In this document: positions 51,042-60,421 of the stretch, piece by piece
Numbering within the stretch: position 1 is the stretch's first letter
Layout: each line of letters starts with the position of its first letter
From: Flavobacterium sp. AG291
Lineage (GTDB): Bacteria; Bacteroidota; Bacteroidia; Flavobacteriales; Flavobacteriaceae
DNA length: 64,000 nucleotides
NCBI RefSeq assembly: GCF_003350375.1
Contig: NZ_QQAR01000002.1
Span: forward strand, 248,001-312,000
Direction of reading: 5' to 3'
Program-made: the position numbers and the translations under genes
The notes under the pieces: generated by a model
Databases searched by the model: none
Seen by the model: the letters and a program-made list of their open reading frames with translations, nothing else
What the model was told of the DNA's origin: nothing

Positions 51042-52955
51042 ATGACAACAAATGTATTGAGCTACTGGTGGATCATACCGGTGCTTTTATGTGTTTTTGG
51101 GTACAAATTTGTACTCCGCGTATTTTTTGGAATGGTTATCGTTCCTGAAGATAAAATTGGCCTTGTTACCAAAAAATTTGTGCTTTTTGGTGAAAATAAA
51201 TCACTCCCGGATGGCCGAATTGTGGCAACTAAAGGGGAAGCTGGTTTTCAGGCACAAACCCTGGCCCCAGGACTTTACTGGATGAAATGGATATGGCAAT
51301 ACAGTATTGACATGACCTCTTTTACGATTATTCCTGAAGGAAAAATTGGTTTGATTTTAAGTAAAGACGGTATGGAAATACCAACAGGAAGAATCCTTGC
51401 AAGAAAAGTTGAAAGCGATAACTTTCAGGATGCCAGTGCATTTCTTCAAAATGGTGGACAGAAAGGACGTCAAACGGCTTTTATCACAACAGGATCATAC
51501 AGAATAAATACTTTTTTGTTTGAAGTTATTATCTCCGATCAGGTCAAGATTTTTGAGAACATGGTAGGAATTGTAACTGCGCTGGATGGAGAGCCAATAC
51601 CAATAGGCCAGATTGCAGGTAAATTTGTTGAAAATCACAACAACTTTCAGGATCTTGATGAGTTTCTTAACAAAGGAGGTAATAGGGGGTTACAGCCTCA
51701 GGTAATGCTTGCAGGTACTTATTATCTAAACACTTGGGGAGTTTTAATAGAGCAGATACCAATGACCGATGTGCCTATTGGATATGTAGGAGTAGTTATA
51801 TCATATATTGGTGAAGACGGTGAGGATATGACGGGAGAAACATTTAAACACGGTAACATTGTTGCTAAAGGAAACCGTGGTGTATGGATGGAACCGCTTG
51901 GTCCCGGCAAGTATGCCATTAATAAATATACGACCAAACTTGAAGCTGTACCTACAACTAACCTTGTACTAAACTGGGCAAATGCACGTAGTGAATCACA
52001 TGATCTTGACAAAAACCTGTCAACCATCACTGTTCGTTCAAAAGACGGTTTCCCTTTTAATCTGGATGTAGCTCAAATCATTCATGTTCCGGCTAATGAA
52101 GCACCTAAGGTAATTGCACGTTTTGGAAGCATGACTAACCTGGTATCTCAGGTACTTGAACCAACTATTGGTAACTATTTCCGTAACTCTGCACAGGATA
52201 GCGATGTGATTTCTTTTCTAAGTACAAGAAAAGAACGTCAGGAATCTGCTAAACATCATATCAAAGCAGTCCTTGACGAATATAATGTTAATGCAGTAGA
52301 TACACTTATAGGTGATATTGTTCCTCCTGAATCACTAATGAAAACATTAACTGATCGTAAAATAGCTGAGGAAGAGCAAAAAACGTATCAAACTCAAAAA
52401 ATGGCGCAAGAACAGCGTCAGGGAGTAGAAAAAGAAACAGCAATTGCAGATATGCAAAAGGAGATTGTGCGTGCATCGCAAAGTGTAGAAATTGCTCAAC
52501 GTACCGCGGATGCAACAGTTAAAAAAGCTGAAGGTGATGCTACCAGTTTAAAACTTAATGTTAATGCTGAGGCAGAGGCTACTAAAATGCGTGCAAATGC
52601 AGAGGCTGAAGCTACTAAAGCAAGAGCCGGTGCTCAGGCAGAAGCTACTAAACTAACTGCAAGCGCTGAAGCGGAACGCATTTCTAAAACCGGTTTGGCC
52701 GAAGCTGAAAAGATTATGGCAATTGGTAAATCTACCGCTGAAGCTTATCAATTACAGGTATCGGCTATGGGGGGTGATAACTTTACTAAGTATAAAATTA
52801 CAGAAGAGATTGGCAAAGGTAATATAAAAGTTATTCCTGATGTTTTAATCTCAGGTAACGGCGGTTCAGACGGTTCCATAAATGGACTACTAGGATTAAA
52901 ACTTATGGAAATGATGGATAATGGTAAACCAAGCATCCAGGAAAAAACAGAATAG
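51042..52955 (+). CDS. SPFH/band-7 (flotillin-like) membrane protein with repeated N-terminal half
   Basis: The 637-residue protein has an N-terminal membrane helix (about 9-30). Three imperfect repeats of about 75 residues follow (about 36-95, 98-170 and 172-245). Each contains GxV/L...G..x(P)xGRIxAxK, FQD..xFLxxGG and a final G-Y-x-x-N. The SPFH domain follows ('LSTITVRSKDGFPFNLDVAQIIHV', 'ISFLSTRKERQESA'). A coiled-coil tail rich in AEAEATK-type heptads (about 470-560) ends in a Gly/Asp region. Such proteins assemble into membrane-bound rings. The gene is monocistronic. Confidence 0.85.
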   Translation: MTTNVLSYWWIIPVLLCVFGYKFVLRVFFGMVIVPEDKIGLVTKKFVLFGENKSLPDGRIVATKGEAGFQAQTLAPGLYWMKWIWQYSIDMTSFTIIPEGKIGLILSKDGMEIPTGRILARKVESDNFQDASAFLQNGGQKGRQTAFITTGSYRINTFLFEVIISDQVKIFENMVGIVTALDGEPIPIGQIAGKFVENHNNFQDLDEFLNKGGNRGLQPQVMLAGTYYLNTWGVLIEQIPMTDVPIGYVGVVISYIGEDGEDMTGETFKHGNIVAKGNRGVWMEPLGPGKYAINKYTTKLEAVPTTNLVLNWANARSESHDLDKNLSTITVRSKDGFPFNLDVAQIIHVPANEAPKVIARFGSMTNLVSQVLEPTIGNYFRNSAQDSDVISFLSTRKERQESAKHHIKAVLDEYNVNAVDTLIGDIVPPESLMKTLTDRKIAEEEQKTYQTQKMAQEQRQGVEKETAIADMQKEIVRASQSVEIAQRTADATVKKAEGDATSLKLNVNAEAEATKMRANAEAEATKARAGAQAEATKLTASAEAERISKTGLAEAEKIMAIGKSTAEAYQLQVSAMGGDNFTKYKITEEIGKGNIKVIPDVLISGNGGSDGSINGLLGLKLMEMMDNGKPSIQEKTE

Positions 52956-52974
52956 CCTGAACCTCAATAAATGT

Positions 52975-53006
52975 AAATGCTGTCCAATAGGGCAGCATTT
53001 TTTTAT
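52975..53006 (+). terminator. Intrinsic terminator of the SPFH gene
   Basis: Stem AAATGCTG/CAGCATTT extended by TCC/GGG, followed by seven T residues. Confidence 0.86.
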
Positions 53007-53211
53007 AATTATTTTAATCTTCTTTATACGTTATGGTCTAAATTATCATTAAAAAAAACCTTTGTCACACACAATACATTATACAACAACATATTTGTTA
53101 AAAAACAGTTAACATGCTAATAAACAAAAACATTATGAATATAGTTATCTTAATTTTAAGATAAATGTAATATCTTTAAGGAACCAATTATTGACCAATT
53201 TAAAAATTACG

Positions 53212-54256
53212 ATGAAAATATCATTACTACTATTGGGTAGCCTTTGTTTATTCAGTTGTCAGAAACAACCAAAAGTACTGGCTGTAAATACCGATAAAAA
53301 AAAACATAAACAAACCTGCAGGAATGGTTTGGATAGAAGGCGGTAAATTTACTCTTGGTGACAACGATCCTGCAGCACTTCAAATAGAATCACCTGCTAT
53401 TGAAGCAACAATTGATGGGTTTTATATAGATGAAACTGAAGTAACAAACGCTCAGTTTAAAAAATTTGTAGACGCTACAAAATATATAACTGTTGCCGAG
53501 CGTCCTGTTGACTGGGAATTCTTAAAAACACAATTACCTCCCGGTACACCAAAACCCGATGATGCTGACCTTGAACCCGGATCATTAGTTTTTACTCCAC
53601 CAAATCATGCTGTTACCCTTGAGGATTACTCCAAATGGTGGTCTTGGACTAAAGGCGCAAACTGGAAACATCCGCAAGGCCCTGGTTCAGATATTAAGGG
53701 GAAAGATAATTACCCTGTAGTTCATGTAGCTTATGAAGATGCTGAAGCGTATGCAAAATGGGCCGGTAAACGACTTCCAACTGAAGCGGAATGGGAATAT
53801 GCAGCTCAGGCAGGCAACAATAACAGCAAATTTGCCTGGGGTAACGAACTCAATCCTCAGGGTAAGTATATGGCTAACTTCTTTCAGGGTGAATTTCCTT
53901 ATAAGAATACTCACGAAGACGGTTACGAAAGGCTTGCACCCGTAAAGACCTTCCCTCCTAACAAATTTGGTTTATATGAAGTTATAGGAAACGTTTGGGA
54001 ATGGACAACTGATTATTACAGACCTGATACTTATGCCAAATATAAAACAGACGGTATGAGAGAATGCCATAGTCCAAAAGGACCTAAAGACAGTTATGAC
54101 CCTAACGACCCTTATGGTACAAAAAGGGTAATTAAAGGAGGATCATTTTTATGTAGCGAACAATACTGCTCTAACTATCGTCCAAATGCAAGAATGGCTA
54201 CTTCCATAGATAGCGGACAGGAACATTTAGGATTTAGATGTGTAAAAGATAAATAG
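53212..54256 (+). CDS. Formylglycine-generating enzyme family lipoprotein, frame broken at an A9 tract
   Basis: The ATG at 53212 encodes a lipoprotein signal (MKISLLLLGSLCLFSCQKQ), but that frame ends at 53344-53346. From 53288 the +1 frame reads on into a sulfatase-modifying-factor domain that ends at 54256 ('PAGMVWIEGGKFTLGD', 'ETEVTNAQFKKFV', 'YPVVHVAYEDAEAYAKWAGKRLPTEAEWE', 'GLYEVIGNVWEWT'). Deleting one A from the nine at 53296-53304 would join the two. The C-terminus 'GGSFLCSEQYCSNYR' keeps both catalytic cysteines (human Cys336/Cys341 equivalents), so this looks like a true FGE rather than a GldJ/GldK-type structural relative, which is the main alternative. It heads an operon with the DUF481 gene 9 nt downstream. 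No sulfatase gene is in the window. Confidence 0.85.
53296..53304 (+). repeat. Homopolymeric A9 tract at the frame junction
   Basis: Nine A residues between GAT and CAT codons. Eight would give an uninterrupted lipoprotein frame. It is a candidate for slippage, phase variation or a sequencing error. Confidence 0.85.
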
Positions 54257-54265
54257 ATCTTAAAA

Positions 54266-55324
54266 ATGAAAAAAATGAAAAAAATTAAATGTCATAGATA
54301 CACATTAAAGCTAATGCTATCTATGACATTAGTTTTTTTTCCCATTATTTCATTCGCTCAAAATGACACCATTATATTTAAAAATAAAGATAGGGTTATC
54401 GGTGAAATAAAAGATCTCACAAAAGGGGTATTAACAGTTGAAACCTCCTATAGTGACAGTGATTTTAAAATTGAATGGCTCAATATCAAACAAATTATAA
54501 GTGACCGTAATTTTTTAATAACATTGTCAAACGGAGAACGTCTTAACAGCACTTTCATTGCTAACCCAAAAGATTCTGCACAGGTAACAATTAATAATAA
54601 TGGCAAGGAGGTTCAGCTAGCATTAGCCGAGGTCACCTTTATAAAGACAGCAGCAAAGGACAACTTTCTTTCCCGTTTTAAAGCCTCATTATCTGTAGGC
54701 TACAACTTTACAAAAAGCCAGAACCTGAGTCAGTTTACTGTACGAAGTACTATGGAATATACAGCAAATAACTGGAGCCTCAGTGGTGCATATAACTCCG
54801 TACGCAGTAAGCAAACCAATGTTGAAGAACTTCAGCGGAGCGACGGGAATATTACTTTTAAAGATTATCTTAAAAAAAACTGGTATGCTCTGGCCTCTGC
54901 CGATTTTCTCTCAAACGAAGAACAAAAACTTAAATTAAGAACGACCCTCAAAGGCGGTATCGGTAAATATTTTGTTTATACGAACAAAAAGTATTTTGGA
55001 GCCGGTACCGGACTTGCCTGGAACAACGAACGCTTTAATGACTCTCTCCAAACTAACAGAAACAGCTTGGAAGCCTTTGTAGGATTAGAACTGAACCTTT
55101 TCGATTTTGAAGACATCAGCCTACTTTCAAAAGTAACAGCTTATCCCAGCCTGACGGAAAGCAACCGTATAAGAACTGATTTTAGCACCGATTTTAAATA
55201 TGATCTCCCTCTTGATTTTTTCCTTAAATTAGGAATAACCTATAATTATGACAGTAAGCCGGTTGAGGGAGCTTCAAAAGATGATTATATAATACAAACC
55301 ACCTTTGGCTGGGAACTGGATTGA
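54266..55324 (+). CDS. DUF481 family outer-membrane barrel protein (YdiY-like)
   Basis: The 352-residue protein has a long signal peptide ('LMLSMTLVFFPIISFAQND'). An N-terminal beta-sandwich-like part ('KDRVIGEIKDLTKGVLTVETSYSDSDFKIEW') is followed by the DUF481 barrel ('ASLSVGYNFTKSQNLSQFTVRSTMEYTANNW', 'GGIGKYFVYTNKKYFGAGTGLAWNNERF') ending 'IIQTTFGWELD'. The E. coli relative is induced by salt; function unknown. It starts 9 nt after the FGE gene, so they should be co-transcribed. A second Met (54275) is an alternative start. Confidence 0.85.
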   Translation: MKKMKKIKCHRYTLKLMLSMTLVFFPIISFAQNDTIIFKNKDRVIGEIKDLTKGVLTVETSYSDSDFKIEWLNIKQIISDRNFLITLSNGERLNSTFIANPKDSAQVTINNNGKEVQLALAEVTFIKTAAKDNFLSRFKASLSVGYNFTKSQNLSQFTVRSTMEYTANNWSLSGAYNSVRSKQTNVEELQRSDGNITFKDYLKKNWYALASADFLSNEEQKLKLRTTLKGGIGKYFVYTNKKYFGAGTGLAWNNERFNDSLQTNRNSLEAFVGLELNLFDFEDISLLSKVTAYPSLTESNRIRTDFSTDFKYDLPLDFFLKLGITYNYDSKPVEGASKDDYIIQTTFGWELD

Positions 55325-55401
55325 CAATCTATTTTAAATGGCTGTTTTTAAAAATTCCTACATCTTATTATTAGCAACAAAACAACCCAAAACGAAAATT
55401 T

Positions 55402-56301
55402 ATGAGACAACTTGCCACATTACTATTGTTTGCTGTCTTTTATATTCCAGCATTTGCCCAGGATAGCATACCAACTGCTACCGAAACAATAAAAGAGGAT
55501 CATAAATCCTTTACCGACGATGATGCCGCAACTCTTCCCTGGCATGCCAGACGCTTCCGGCTTATGGTGGGAACTTTTTTCCCTATTAATAACACCACTG
55601 TAAAAGTTGCCGGTAACAACGGTAACATTGCTACAGAAATTGATCTTGAGGATGATTTGGGTTTTCAGGATAATACCACCTCTTTTTATGCAAATGTAAT
55701 GTGGAGAGCCTCTAAAAGATCGAGATTTGAGCTTGAATACTTCTATCTAAACAGGGAATCAAGTAAAACACTTGAAAAGGAAATAACTTTTAACGATCAT
55801 ACCTATCCTGTAAACGCCAGTGTAAATGCTCATTTTAACACTACAATTACACGATTTGCCTATGGCTATGCTATTCTGTGCAAACCAAAGTATGAAGTCG
55901 GATTGCTTATAGGCTCCCATGTAATGTTTATAGACCTTGGAATGGGACTTAGTACTAACGTAGGAAGTGTAGGTGTCAGCGACAAATTTAAGGTTACCGC
56001 TCCTCTGCCTGATTTAGGTATATGGAGCGAGGTTGTTATTACAAGAAAGCTAGGATTGTATGTTAATGCTAATTACCTGTCAGCCAAAGTAGATAACATC
56101 GACGGTCAGATACTTAGCTATAATGTTTCCCTTTTGTATAATGTATTTCAGAACCTTAGTCTCACAGCCGGTTACAGCGGTCTTGACATAGACGTTGAAA
56201 TTACAAAGAAAAGAGTTAACGGTAGTTTTGACTGGGGTTATAACGGACCATCTCTTGCTGTTACCTATACTTTTGGCAATCATATAAAATTTAGAAAATA
56301 A
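55402..56301 (+). CDS. Outer-membrane beta-barrel protein, 299 aa
   Basis: Signal peptide 'LATLLLFAVFYIPAFAQD', then amphipathic strands 'RFRLMVGTFFPINNTTVKV', 'SRFELEYFYLNRE', 'FAYGYAILCKPKYEVGLLIGSHVMFIDLGMGL', 'LSLTAGYSGLDIDVEI' and a C-terminal aromatic end. No specific family recognised. It follows the DUF481 gene by 77 nt, perhaps in the same operon; a hairpin ends the unit. Confidence 0.72.
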   Translation: MRQLATLLLFAVFYIPAFAQDSIPTATETIKEDHKSFTDDDAATLPWHARRFRLMVGTFFPINNTTVKVAGNNGNIATEIDLEDDLGFQDNTTSFYANVMWRASKRSRFELEYFYLNRESSKTLEKEITFNDHTYPVNASVNAHFNTTITRFAYGYAILCKPKYEVGLLIGSHVMFIDLGMGLSTNVGSVGVSDKFKVTAPLPDLGIWSEVVITRKLGLYVNANYLSAKVDNIDGQILSYNVSLLYNVFQNLSLTAGYSGLDIDVEITKKRVNGSFDWGYNGPSLAVTYTFGNHIKFRK

Positions 56302-56316
56302 ATTCACACTCAATTA

Positions 56317-56348
56317 TAGTAAAGCCCGTATCAAAACGGGCTTTACTA
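56317..56348. terminator. Terminator-like hairpin of the FGE-DUF481-barrel unit
   Basis: Perfect 13-bp stem TAGTAAAGCCCGT/ACGGGCTTTACTA with a 6-nt loop; the T tail is short. Confidence 0.7.
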
Positions 56349-56455
56349 TTTGAAAAAAGAGCGTTAACATTAAATAACATACAATAATTTTGGTTAACCA
56401 TTAAAATGATGATGTGATGGTAAGTTTGTACTATAAATTTTAAACAATATACATC

Positions 56456-56866
56456 ATGAAAACAAAAATCATTTTAATATTCGCCCTGATAGTAACCCTT
56501 ACAGGTTACGGGCAGGATAAAGGCAAATTTGACACTCAGCTAAATACTGTTGTAAAACTATTCACGACAAAAAATGCAGATGTAATCAATCCCGTGCTTG
56601 CAGAAAACTATACTATCGCAGGGATTTTTCCAGGCGCTGAAGAGCAGGTACTTCCACAGGTATTACCACAACTTCCCCGTTTTGACGACTACAAACTTGT
56701 TAGCCAATCTGAAGAAAAAGAAGGTACAAGAGTAAATGTCTTATTAACTGAAAGCAAATCAGGTTATGAATATCCTGCTAATTTCCTTTTCAACAAAGAG
56801 AAAAAGATTCAGGAGTTTAACATACTTGAAACGGCTTCAATACAAACACAAATCAACGGCAAATAA
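56456..56866 (+). CDS. Exported NTF2/SnoaL-like protein, 136 aa
   Basis: Signal peptide 'ILIFALIVTLTGYGQ'; the mature part ('DTQLNTVVKLFTTKNADVINPVLAENYTIAGIFPG', 'YANFLFNKEKKIQEFNILET') fits an NTF2-like ligand-binding fold. No catalytic residue can be named. A TAATTTTG box at about 56384 is a possible distant promoter. A strong terminator follows. Confidence 0.7.
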   Translation: MKTKIILIFALIVTLTGYGQDKGKFDTQLNTVVKLFTTKNADVINPVLAENYTIAGIFPGAEEQVLPQVLPQLPRFDDYKLVSQSEEKEGTRVNVLLTESKSGYEYPANFLFNKEKKIQEFNILETASIQTQINGK

Positions 56867-56874
56867 CAACCAAT

Positions 56875-56908
56875 AAAAGGAAGTAACAATGGTTACTTCC
56901 TTTTCCTT
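56875..56908 (+). terminator. Intrinsic terminator
   Basis: Perfect 13-bp stem AAAAGGAAGTAAC/GTTACTTCCTTTT with a 4-nt loop. Confidence 0.87.
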
Positions 56909-56999
56909 TTATCTAAAATTAATTATATTGCCTATATAAGGTACTTAAAATTTGAAAGTTAACGTATGTTAACCGACCCGACAAACCGTTTTTTGTTTA

Positions 57000-57007
57000 T
57001 ATTTTTG
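57000..57007 (+). promoter_or_regulatory. -7 promoter element (TATTTTTG) 4 nt before the kinase start
   Basis: Perfect TAnnTTTG match ending 4 nt before the ATG at 57012. With the usual spacing, transcription would begin at or just after the A of the ATG. Confidence 0.45.
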
Positions 57008-57011
57008 AGAT

Positions 57012-58517
57012 ATGAAAAAGTGGCTGCACAAAAATATTGTTTATGTAATTGCAATAGTAATTTTGGTTACCCTGTTTATACAGGTCTACTGGAACATTAA
57101 GAATTACGAAGCAAATAAAATCACTGTGAACAACGAGGTAATGGCAGCACTTAACAATAGTGTGGATAGCTATTATACCAATCTGGCAAAATCAGATATT
57201 AAATCAACTATAGTACATGAAGAATTACCGGAGAATCAAAAGATACCGAAAAACATAGAAATGCTGATAGACAGCCTCATTAAAACTGCACCGGAAACCA
57301 CCGGAGTGATTTCTCAGGATTTAAAAACAGGAACTATCATTAATGTAACAACCATAGATTCTAATGGAAACAGTCTGCCTCCGGAAGTGGCGCAGATGCT
57401 TAAAATCAAAAATATGCCCGGATCGGTTACGGCAACAGGTACAATTGAATCAAAAGACAAAGATTCGTTGCAGGGATTAAATAATCTCGCAACAAAAATT
57501 ATAATATCGTTATCGTTAGATGAGCTTGATTTTAAAAGCCTGAACAAATACCTTAAAGATGAACTTAAAAGAAAAGACCTGAATTTTAATTATGCACTAT
57601 CACATATTAAAGAAGATGGCAAACCTATAAATTATGGCGATGTAAAAAATCCTGAATATCAATTATCGGTTGATTCAAAATCAGCCTACTTACCTTCAGG
57701 AACATATATTAAGATGTATTATCCCAATATCAATCTTATAGCGCTAAAAGAGGGTTTGGCAGGAATACTTTTATCATTTGTATTTACTATAGCTATTATT
57801 ACCAGCCTGATTTACCTTTTAAGGATTATAAGACAGCAAAAGCAGATTGTTTTAAGCAAGAACGATTTTATAAGCAATATATCCCACGAACTTAAAACAC
57901 CAATTGCAACATCGCTTAGTGCATTGGAAGCAATCCAGCATTTCAATGCAGCTGACGACAAAGACAAGACCGATAAATATATGGGTATAGCCTCACAGCA
58001 ACTTCAAAAGCTGAATGTGATGGTAGAAAAAATATTGGACACAGCATCTTTAGACAGTGACAGGATAGCGTTGCAAAAAGAAATGACAGACATAGTTCCT
58101 ATCATAAATAATGTAGTAGAAAAATATCTTCTCAACACACAGAAAGTAATATCATTTATGCCGGAAACCAAAATTTTGCTGGCTAACATCGATGCATTTC
58201 ATTTTGAGAACGTGGTTAACAATATTATAGAAAATGCCATTAAATATGGTGGTAATACAATAACCGTTAAAGTAGCTCCGGCTCATAAGCATGCCATAAT
58301 AACATTTTCTGATGATGGTAAGCCTATTGATAAATCGCAGCGCAGTAAAATTTTTGACAAATTTTACAGGATATCAACACAAAACAGGCACGATGTAAAG
58401 GGGTATGGTATTGGCCTGTACTATTCTAAAAGCATAATTGAAAAACATAACGGTAAACTTACCCTTGAAGATGATGATAAGTACACAGTATTTAAAATAA
58501 CTATTCCTTATGTCTGA
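57012..58517 (+). CDS. Membrane sensor histidine kinase
   Basis: The 501-residue protein has helix 1 at about 8-28, a periplasmic sensor domain (about 29-245) of unknown ligand, helix 2 at about 250-270, then HisKA 'DFISNISHELKTPIATSL' with His292. The HATPase boxes are 'NNIIENAIKYGG', 'FSDDGKPI', 'IFDKFYRIS' and 'GYGIGLYYSK'. The stop overlaps the response-regulator start by 8 nt, so the two proteins form a two-component pair. It lies next to polysaccharide-degrading genes, which are its likely but unproven targets. Confidence 0.93.
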   Translation: MKKWLHKNIVYVIAIVILVTLFIQVYWNIKNYEANKITVNNEVMAALNNSVDSYYTNLAKSDIKSTIVHEELPENQKIPKNIEMLIDSLIKTAPETTGVISQDLKTGTIINVTTIDSNGNSLPPEVAQMLKIKNMPGSVTATGTIESKDKDSLQGLNNLATKIIISLSLDELDFKSLNKYLKDELKRKDLNFNYALSHIKEDGKPINYGDVKNPEYQLSVDSKSAYLPSGTYIKMYYPNINLIALKEGLAGILLSFVFTIAIITSLIYLLRIIRQQKQIVLSKNDFISNISHELKTPIATSLSALEAIQHFNAADDKDKTDKYMGIASQQLQKLNVMVEKILDTASLDSDRIALQKEMTDIVPIINNVVEKYLLNTQKVISFMPETKILLANIDAFHFENVVNNIIENAIKYGGNTITVKVAPAHKHAIITFSDDGKPIDKSQRSKIFDKFYRISTQNRHDVKGYGIGLYYSKSIIEKHNGKLTLEDDDKYTVFKITIPYV

Positions 58518-59196
58518 TAAAATTAAAATAGTTTTAGCTGAAGATGAACCTTCACTGGCACTGATAATTAAAGAAAGCCTCGAAACAAGGAATTTTGAGG
58601 TTATTGTAACCGAAGATGGTGACCAGGCCTATAATACCTACATTTCAGAAAAACCGGAGTTGTTGGTTCTTGATGTAATGATGCCTAAAAAAGATGGTTT
58701 TACAGTAGCTGAAGAAATAAGAAAACAAGATAAAAGAATACCTATCATTTTTCTAACTGCCAAATCGCAAACCCAGGATGTGGTAGATGGCTTTAAACAC
58801 GGAGGTAACGATTACCTGAAAAAGCCTTTCAGTATGGAAGAGCTTATCGTAAGGATTCATGCATTATTAAACAGAGTTGAAAACAACCAGGGTAGTGATG
58901 ACGGATTGACCCATATTGGTGGATATATATTTGACTACGCTAAACAGTCACTTACCTATGATGGAAATACCGAAGTACTAACCTACCGTGAAGCCGAGGT
59001 ATTGAAACACCTTTACAGCACTAAAAACGAAATGGTTACAAGATCTCATATTTTAAAAGAGATATGGGGTGATGATGATTTTTTTAATGGACGAAGCCTA
59101 GATGTTTTTATTACCAAACTTCGAAAAAAACTCGACAAGGACAAAAATGTCCAGATAATCAATAGCCGTGGATATGGCTATAAGCTGATTTGTTAA
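58510..59196 (+). CDS. OmpR/PhoB-family response regulator
   Basis: The 228-residue regulator has a receiver domain with 'EDEPSLALIIK', phospho-acceptor Asp55 in 'LLVLDVMMPKKDG', 'LTAK' and Lys104 in 'YLKKPF', followed by a winged helix ('LTYREAEVLKHLYSTKNEMVTRSHILKEIWGDD', 'IINSRGYGYKL'). It pairs with the overlapping kinase gene. No terminator lies between it and the CE2 gene 107 nt downstream. Confidence 0.94.
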   Translation: MSDKIKIVLAEDEPSLALIIKESLETRNFEVIVTEDGDQAYNTYISEKPELLVLDVMMPKKDGFTVAEEIRKQDKRIPIIFLTAKSQTQDVVDGFKHGGNDYLKKPFSMEELIVRIHALLNRVENNQGSDDGLTHIGGYIFDYAKQSLTYDGNTEVLTYREAEVLKHLYSTKNEMVTRSHILKEIWGDDDFFNGRSLDVFITKLRKKLDKDKNVQIINSRGYGYKLIC

Positions 59197-59303
59197 TACC
59201 CTCCCCGTTTTTACAGGTCTTAAAATCTATAGGTTTTTGACATTTTAGTACAAGTCTAAAAATAGATAATTCGCTATTTTTACGATTTTTAAACCTGTTA
59301 GTT

Positions 59304-60389
59304 ATGCGTATTGAGCAAAAAATCATCCTGTTTTTTACTACTTTTCTTTTATCTGTTATTTGTAACGCCCATACTCCACAAAAAAGCAAAAGTATATTTA
59401 GTACCAGTGGACGTGTAGAAATTCTTAAAGACAATAACATAACGCTTATCGGTTCCGCATCTTCAGTAACTTTTGGTTTCAAAGGAAAAGAATGTACCAT
59501 TTTTGTAAAGGCCGAAGATCATCATAATTATATCATAATCGAAGTTGATGGTAAATATATTAACAGGCAGCAAATACAGGCTTCTCAAAACACTATACCT
59601 GTTAAAGCTGACACCAATGGCGACCATATTATTACCATTTATAAAGCTACAGAAGCTGCTAATGGTAATATAGTTTTTACCGGAGCAAAAGGTCAGCTTT
59701 TTAAAGCGAAAAAGACCAAGAAGAAAAAAATAGAATTCATTGGTGATTCTATTACCTGTGGAATGGGCAATGATACCATTGCCATGCCTTGTGGTAAAGG
59801 TGAATGGTATGATCAGCATAACGCATACTACTCTTATGCTCCGATAACTGCAAGATCACTAAATACAGATTTTGTGCTAAGCTCTGTATCGGGAATTGGT
59901 ATATACCGTAACTGGAATGATGAACACGATAAAGAGGCTATAATGCCCGACGTGTATGAGAACCTTTATCTGAATAAAGATAACTCAAAACCGTATGCTT
60001 TCGGATTCAATCCGGATATTACATGTATTGCATTAGGTACTAATGATTTTTCTCAGGGTGATGGTACTAAAGAAAGGCTGCCTTTTAATGAAGAAAAGTA
60101 TATAGCCAACTATATAAACTTTATAAATACTGTTTACAAGCATTCACCCGATACACAAATCGTACTATTAGACAGTCCAATGGTAAATGGTGAAAAAAGC
60201 CAGACTTTTGCAAAATGCCTTAACCGTATCAAAGACGCTATTAACAGCGAAAAGAAACATAAACCGGTAAGCGTGTTTATTTATAAATCGGTTACGCCAC
60301 ACGGATGTGGATATCATCCGGAAATAGAAGATGATAAACTAATGGCAGCCCAACTGGCTCCATACCTGCAAACCCTGCTCGGAAATTAA
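59304..60389 (+). CDS. CE2-type SGNH acetylesterase, exported
   Basis: The 361-residue protein has a signal peptide ending near 'SVICNAH', an N-terminal jelly-roll domain (about 30-135) and a C-terminal SGNH hydrolase. The catalytic serine is Ser149 in 'GDSITCGMG'. The 'ALGTNDFSQGDG' block and the 'GYHPEIEDDKLMA' histidine motif complete the set. This two-domain plan matches carbohydrate esterase family 2, which removes acetyl groups from xylan, mannan or glucomannan. The GH3 gene follows after 32 nt, so they should be in one operon. Confidence 0.86.
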   Translation: MRIEQKIILFFTTFLLSVICNAHTPQKSKSIFSTSGRVEILKDNNITLIGSASSVTFGFKGKECTIFVKAEDHHNYIIIEVDGKYINRQQIQASQNTIPVKADTNGDHIITIYKATEAANGNIVFTGAKGQLFKAKKTKKKKIEFIGDSITCGMGNDTIAMPCGKGEWYDQHNAYYSYAPITARSLNTDFVLSSVSGIGIYRNWNDEHDKEAIMPDVYENLYLNKDNSKPYAFGFNPDITCIALGTNDFSQGDGTKERLPFNEEKYIANYINFINTVYKHSPDTQIVLLDSPMVNGEKSQTFAKCLNRIKDAINSEKKHKPVSVFIYKSVTPHGCGYHPEIEDDKLMAAQLAPYLQTLLGN

Positions 60390-60421
60390 TGCTTAAAGCT
60401 TTCCAATACAAACAAACATAA

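Noticed and set aside
53212-54256. Identification of the FGE-domain protein as gliding protein GldJ or GldK
   Set aside because: Both catalytic cysteines of true formylglycine-generating enzymes are present and no gliding genes lie nearby; kept only as an alternative.
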